Below are positions 61,476 through 64,000 of a DNA stretch of 64,000 bases, one piece after another (position 1 is the first letter of the stretch; every line of letters begins with the position of its first letter). The translations under genes were made by a program, and so were the position numbers. A model generated the notes under the pieces. It searched no databases. It saw only the letters and a list, made by a program, of their open reading frames with translations, and had not been told where the DNA came from. Source of the DNA: an uncultured Hyphomonas sp. (GTDB lineage: Bacteria; Pseudomonadota; Alphaproteobacteria; Caulobacterales; Hyphomonadaceae). The DNA lies in NCBI RefSeq assembly GCF_963678875.1, contig NZ_OY787456.1:2170001-2234000 (forward strand). Direction: 5' to 3'.

Positions 61476-62639
61476 GTGCCTAAATCTAAGCGTATCGTCA
61501 TCAAGATCGGATCGAGCCTGCTCGCCAATGCGGAGCTGCTGACGCCCCGGTGGGCGTTCATCCAGCAATTGCTGAACGATGTAAAAACGCTCCGTGATGA
61601 GGGGTATGAGGTCCTTATCTGCTCGTCGGGCGCTGTCGCCCTCGGACTGAGCGCGATTGGCGAGTCGCCTGAAACGGCTGGCTTGCGGGACAAGCAGGCA
61701 GCTGCCGCTTGCGGCATGCCCATCCTGCTGAATGCCTACAAGCAGGTCGCCCACGAATACAGCTTCGACATTGCTCAGGTGCTGATCACGCTGAAAGACC
61801 TCGAAGACCGGCGCCGCTTCCTCAACACCAAGAATACAGTGCACAGGCTGATCCAGGCCGGCATCACGCCGATCGTCAACGAGAATGACTCCATCACCAC
61901 CGAAGAAATCCGCGTCGGCGACAATGACCGGCTCGCCGCCAAGGTCGCCCAGATGGTGCAGGCCGAGACACTCGTCATCCTGACGTGCGTGGACGGCCTT
62001 TACGACCGCAACCCCGAAGAGCCGGGCGCACAGCTGGTCGAAACCGTGAACGACGTGAACGAGTTCCTGGAAGTCACCAAGGGCGTCAGCAGTCTCGGCA
62101 GCGGCGGCATGCTGACAAAGATGCAGGCAGCCAACATGGCTCAGAACTCAGGCTGCACCACCATTATCGGGAATGGCGAAGCCGAGCATCCGGTCACCTC
62201 CCTGCTCGACGGAACCCGCAAACACACCAGATGTATTGCGCACGACAAACCGGCAACGGACTGGACCGCGTGGCTGACCGACCGCCTTCAGATGGCCGGC
62301 AGCATCGTCGTCTCCGAAGCTTCGGCAGATGCGCTTTGCCGGGGGGAGCGCGGCTTGCTGCGCCAGGACATCCAGTCGATCCAGGGCACGTTCGTCCGGG
62401 GCGATGTGCTCCACATCTACGATGAAGCGGGTAATGAGCGCGCTCGCGGCCTGTCGAACTTCACCGCGGAAGAGACACTCATTCTCGCGCGCAACAAGGA
62501 AATTCCCGCCAAGCAATTGCTCGGCTTCCAGACGAACGCGACGATTGTCAGCCGCGACAATATCGTTGTGCTCGACGGCCGCCACATCCAATGGGACACC
62601 CCGCCGGAAAATGAACTGGAGCAGATCGAGGACCGCTAG
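61476..62639 (+). CDS. proB: Glutamate 5-kinase (GTG start)
   Basis: ProB of 387 residues, first step of proline synthesis (glutamate to glutamyl 5-phosphate). Start is GTG 61476 after AAGGGAG. The amino-acid kinase domain has IVIKIGSSLLAN, LICSSGAVALGLSAI, IVNENDSITTEEIRVGDNDRLAAKVAQM and GSGGMLTKMQAANMAQNSG. A PUA domain follows at about residues 285-370 (LRQDIQSIQGTFVRGDVLHI and ERARGLSNFTAEETLILARNK). It is the normal length for the PUA-containing form. proA and obg, its usual partners in alphaproteobacteria, are not adjacent. Confidence 0.95.
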   Translation: MPKSKRIVIKIGSSLLANAELLTPRWAFIQQLLNDVKTLRDEGYEVLICSSGAVALGLSAIGESPETAGLRDKQAAAACGMPILLNAYKQVAHEYSFDIAQVLITLKDLEDRRRFLNTKNTVHRLIQAGITPIVNENDSITTEEIRVGDNDRLAAKVAQMVQAETLVILTCVDGLYDRNPEEPGAQLVETVNDVNEFLEVTKGVSSLGSGGMLTKMQAANMAQNSGCTTIIGNGEAEHPVTSLLDGTRKHTRCIAHDKPATDWTAWLTDRLQMAGSIVVSEASADALCRGERGLLRQDIQSIQGTFVRGDVLHIYDEAGNERARGLSNFTAEETLILARNKEIPAKQLLGFQTNATIVSRDNIVVLDGRHIQWDTPPENELEQIEDR

Positions 62640-63115
62640 GTATCGGCCTCACTGATGTCCCCGACTTCCAGAATGGGGGCGGCATCAAGATTGTCCGCAT
62701 GCATCATGAAGGCAACTTTCTGCATGCTGGCAACCAGTAGCGATTTTTCCCAATCGGCCAGCCCCTCGAAAGTCGCAAGAAACCCTTCCTGAAGCAGTTC
62801 GGGAGCATCGACGAGACGTCGCTTGCCTTCTTCGGTGATCACCACTTCAAGGCTTCGCCGGTCGTGCTCGTTGCGCTCACGTACCACCAGTCCGGCACGC
62901 ACCAGCCTGTCCACGATGGATGTAATCGTTGCCTGGGACAGATGAACCTGCCGCGCGATGTCACTGGGCTTGGCGCGTTTGTCACCCGCCACACTCTGGA
63001 GCACCAGGAGCTGAGGCGCCGTCAGTCCGGTATCCTTGGCCAGCTTCTTGGAGTGCATATCAATGGCGCGGGTGATCTTCCGAAGCGCCACAAGCAGATC
63101 ATGGTATTGGCTCAT
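62636..63115 (-). CDS. MarR-family transcriptional regulator
   Basis: Regulator of 159 residues from ATG 63115, the usual MarR length; the longer frame to 63580 adds low-complexity Arg/Ala-rich sequence. The winged helix-turn-helix is clear: LTAPQLLVLQSVAGDKRAKPSDIARQVHLSQATITSIVDRLVRAGLVVRERNEHDRRSLEVVITEEGKRRL. Its stop overlaps that of proB (4 bp). The target is unknown; proline or osmotic genes next to it are possible. No palindrome stands out upstream. Confidence 0.88.
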   Translation of the reverse strand: MSQYHDLLVALRKITRAIDMHSKKLAKDTGLTAPQLLVLQSVAGDKRAKPSDIARQVHLSQATITSIVDRLVRAGLVVRERNEHDRRSLEVVITEEGKRRLVDAPELLQEGFLATFEGLADWEKSLLVASMQKVAFMMHADNLDAAPILEVGDISEADT

Positions 63116-63285
63116 GGGCCGATGAAATAACCCGCCAGCTGCGCTTGTCCAGATCACAGCACCAGTCCCCGCTTTCGCGCGCGGGCGCTGGGTCCCTGCG
63201 TCCCGTGTCCTCCCTGAATTAGAGCCCAGCACCTTCGCCCGGAATCGCCTTCGCGTTCCGGCAAAAATCCTGATTGTGGGACGGC

Positions 63286-63882
63286 TCAGCTCGTGTCCGG
63301 TTCCGGCCAGGCCTTCAGCGCCTCGATCAGCTGCACCGTCAGCCCGCCCGAAACGAGCGCGACAGGTGCTGGCATGCGGTGCACATACGGGACCGGCGGC
63401 ACATGCGGCCGGGCTTCGCCTGCGGCCTGCCAGCGCTGGATGGTGCGGGCGAGCCGCTTCGCGCGGCGCCTGTGGTGCTTCATCGTGTCCAGCATGGCGT
63501 TCCAGCGCGCAATCAGCGGCGCGGCGGGGACAGGGCCGGGCACGGGCAGCGTCACCGGGCCTTTCAGGAAATGCGGGCATGGACGTGAGGGCGCAGGCAC
63601 CATGGTGAAGATGTAGCGGTATGCTTTGTCTTCTTGTGTCGGCTCATAATAGTTGCTCCCCACGCGCGGCTTCAGCGGCGCCAGTTCCATTTGCAGCGCC
63701 AGCAGGAAGATCAGACGGCGGAGCAGCACGGCGAGGCGTTTCAGCTCCGCGCGTACGCGGCGGTTTACCGTTTTCGAGATCGTCTCGGGCGTCTTGTAGA
63801 GATCAACATTGACGCCTGTTTCCGCAATGGCGCGGGCGAGTGTGTTGAAGGCCTGGGAGAGGAAAGCGGTGCGGTCTGTCAT
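63286..63882 (-). CDS. Uncharacterised protein
   Basis: Protein of 198 residues that I do not recognise. It begins with a helical segment (MTDRTAFLSQAFNTLARAIAETG), followed by a basic, Leu-rich helix (VRAELKRLAVLLRRLIFLLALQMELAPL) that could lie at a membrane surface, then a Pro- and Arg-rich C-terminal half with PHVPPVPYVHRMPAP. It looks like a real gene because its codon use is regular and competing frames on the other strand are of low complexity. Its C-terminal half ends in a conserved-looking VSGGLTVQLIEALKAWPEPD. Function not known. Confidence 0.6.
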   Translation of the reverse strand: MTDRTAFLSQAFNTLARAIAETGVNVDLYKTPETISKTVNRRVRAELKRLAVLLRRLIFLLALQMELAPLKPRVGSNYYEPTQEDKAYRYIFTMVPAPSRPCPHFLKGPVTLPVPGPVPAAPLIARWNAMLDTMKHHRRRAKRLARTIQRWQAAGEARPHVPPVPYVHRMPAPVALVSGGLTVQLIEALKAWPEPDTS

Positions 63883-63923
63883 CGGGACGAGATTGGCATG
63901 GCGGGCTTAAGGGGTGGATAGAG

Positions 63924-63990
63924 ATAGGCCCTCACCTCCCACCGCCTGCGGCGGCGGGCCCCTCCTCTCCCAGAGGGAGAGGGGTTTTCT
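63924..63990 (+). repeat. GC-rich intergenic inverted repeat (repeat-like, terminator-like)
   Basis: Within CCCTCACCTCCCACCGCC and onward, two stems can form: CCGCC-TGC-GGCGG and CCTCTCCC-AGA-GGGAGAGG (63964-63982), followed by GGTTTTCT. Sequences of the form CTCTCCCAGAGGGAGAGG recur between genes in many GC-rich proteobacterial genomes and look like small dispersed repeats. It may terminate transcription on the plus strand. The second copy needed to prove a repeat is not in this window. Confidence 0.45.
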
Positions 63991-64000
63991 TTCGTCATTG

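Noticed and set aside
63116..63580. N-terminal extension of the MarR regulator
   Set aside because: The extra 155 residues are Arg/Ala-rich, overlap another likely gene, and MarR proteins are normally about 150-160 residues.
1..64000. tRNA, rRNA, CRISPR arrays, insertion sequences, prophage or integrase genes
   Set aside because: I looked for cloverleaf-like CCA-ended stretches, regularly spaced repeats and transposase motifs and saw none.

Overview
The window looks like chromosomal DNA of a GC-rich, Gram-negative, aerobic alphaproteobacterium. The closest flavour is Hyphomonadaceae or another marine Caulobacterales/Rhodobacterales relative; this is inferred from gene content, not from a database match. 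The pointers are five TonB-dependent receptors, many exported enzymes with twin-arginine or lipoprotein signals, a RpoE/ChrR-type ECF sigma pair next to a COG2907-type flavoprotein and DUF1365, and a NasT-like ANTAR protein. I found no tRNA, rRNA, CRISPR array, phage gene or insertion sequence.

Layout. 1-5.9 kb: a sulfatase locus. It holds the end of a TetR regulator, an exported formylglycine-generating enzyme, two Cys-type sulfatases and a glutathione-transferase-like gene; a repeated operator-like palindrome lies in front of the last three. 5.9-9.5 kb: DUF1365, a flavin amine oxidase, an ECF sigma factor and a ChrR-like anti-sigma factor that lacks the usual N-terminal zinc ligands. 9.5-15.9 kb: a dipeptide-type locus with an M19 dipeptidase, a cysteine hydrolase, TetR, a TonB receptor and an M14-like DUF2817 peptidase. 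16-21 kb: a Tat-exported aminotransferase, a TauE/SafE exporter and a TonB receptor. 21.2-21.9 kb: a NasT-like ANTAR regulator. 22.2-28.1 kb: a Tat-lipoprotein D-amino-acid-oxidase-like enzyme, an exported isochorismatase-like hydrolase, a YHS protein, a DUF1348 protein and ahpF/ahpC.

28.6-31.1 kb: a three-gene cassette of Tat-signal amine oxidase, cytochrome c and lipoprotein RidA. 31.3-33.0 kb: an acyl-CoA synthetase. 33-42.1 kb: a likely phosphorus-acquisition region with phnCDE, an RpiR regulator, a HAD phosphatase, a TonB receptor and a PhoD-like phosphatase. 42.2-47.0 kb: a FecI/FecR/FecA-type surface-signalling receptor system. 47.2-58.7 kb: a TolB-propeller/amidohydrolase lipoprotein, gamma-glutamyltransferase, a large TonB receptor, an amidohydrolase with a CIA30-like tail, and TetR. 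58.8-62.6 kb: the proline genes putP, proC and proB. 62.6-64 kb: a MarR regulator, an unrecognised protein and a GC-rich inverted repeat.

How it works together (inference). Most of the window is devoted to bringing organic N-, S- and P-compounds across the outer membrane and cutting or oxidising them in the periplasm: sulfate esters, dipeptides, gamma-glutamyl compounds, amino acids/amines and organophosphates. AhpCF and RidA would deal with the reactive by-products. The most distinctive unit is the exported amine oxidase, cytochrome c and RidA cassette, which reads as a self-contained periplasmic amine-oxidation chain with its own imine-clearing enzyme.
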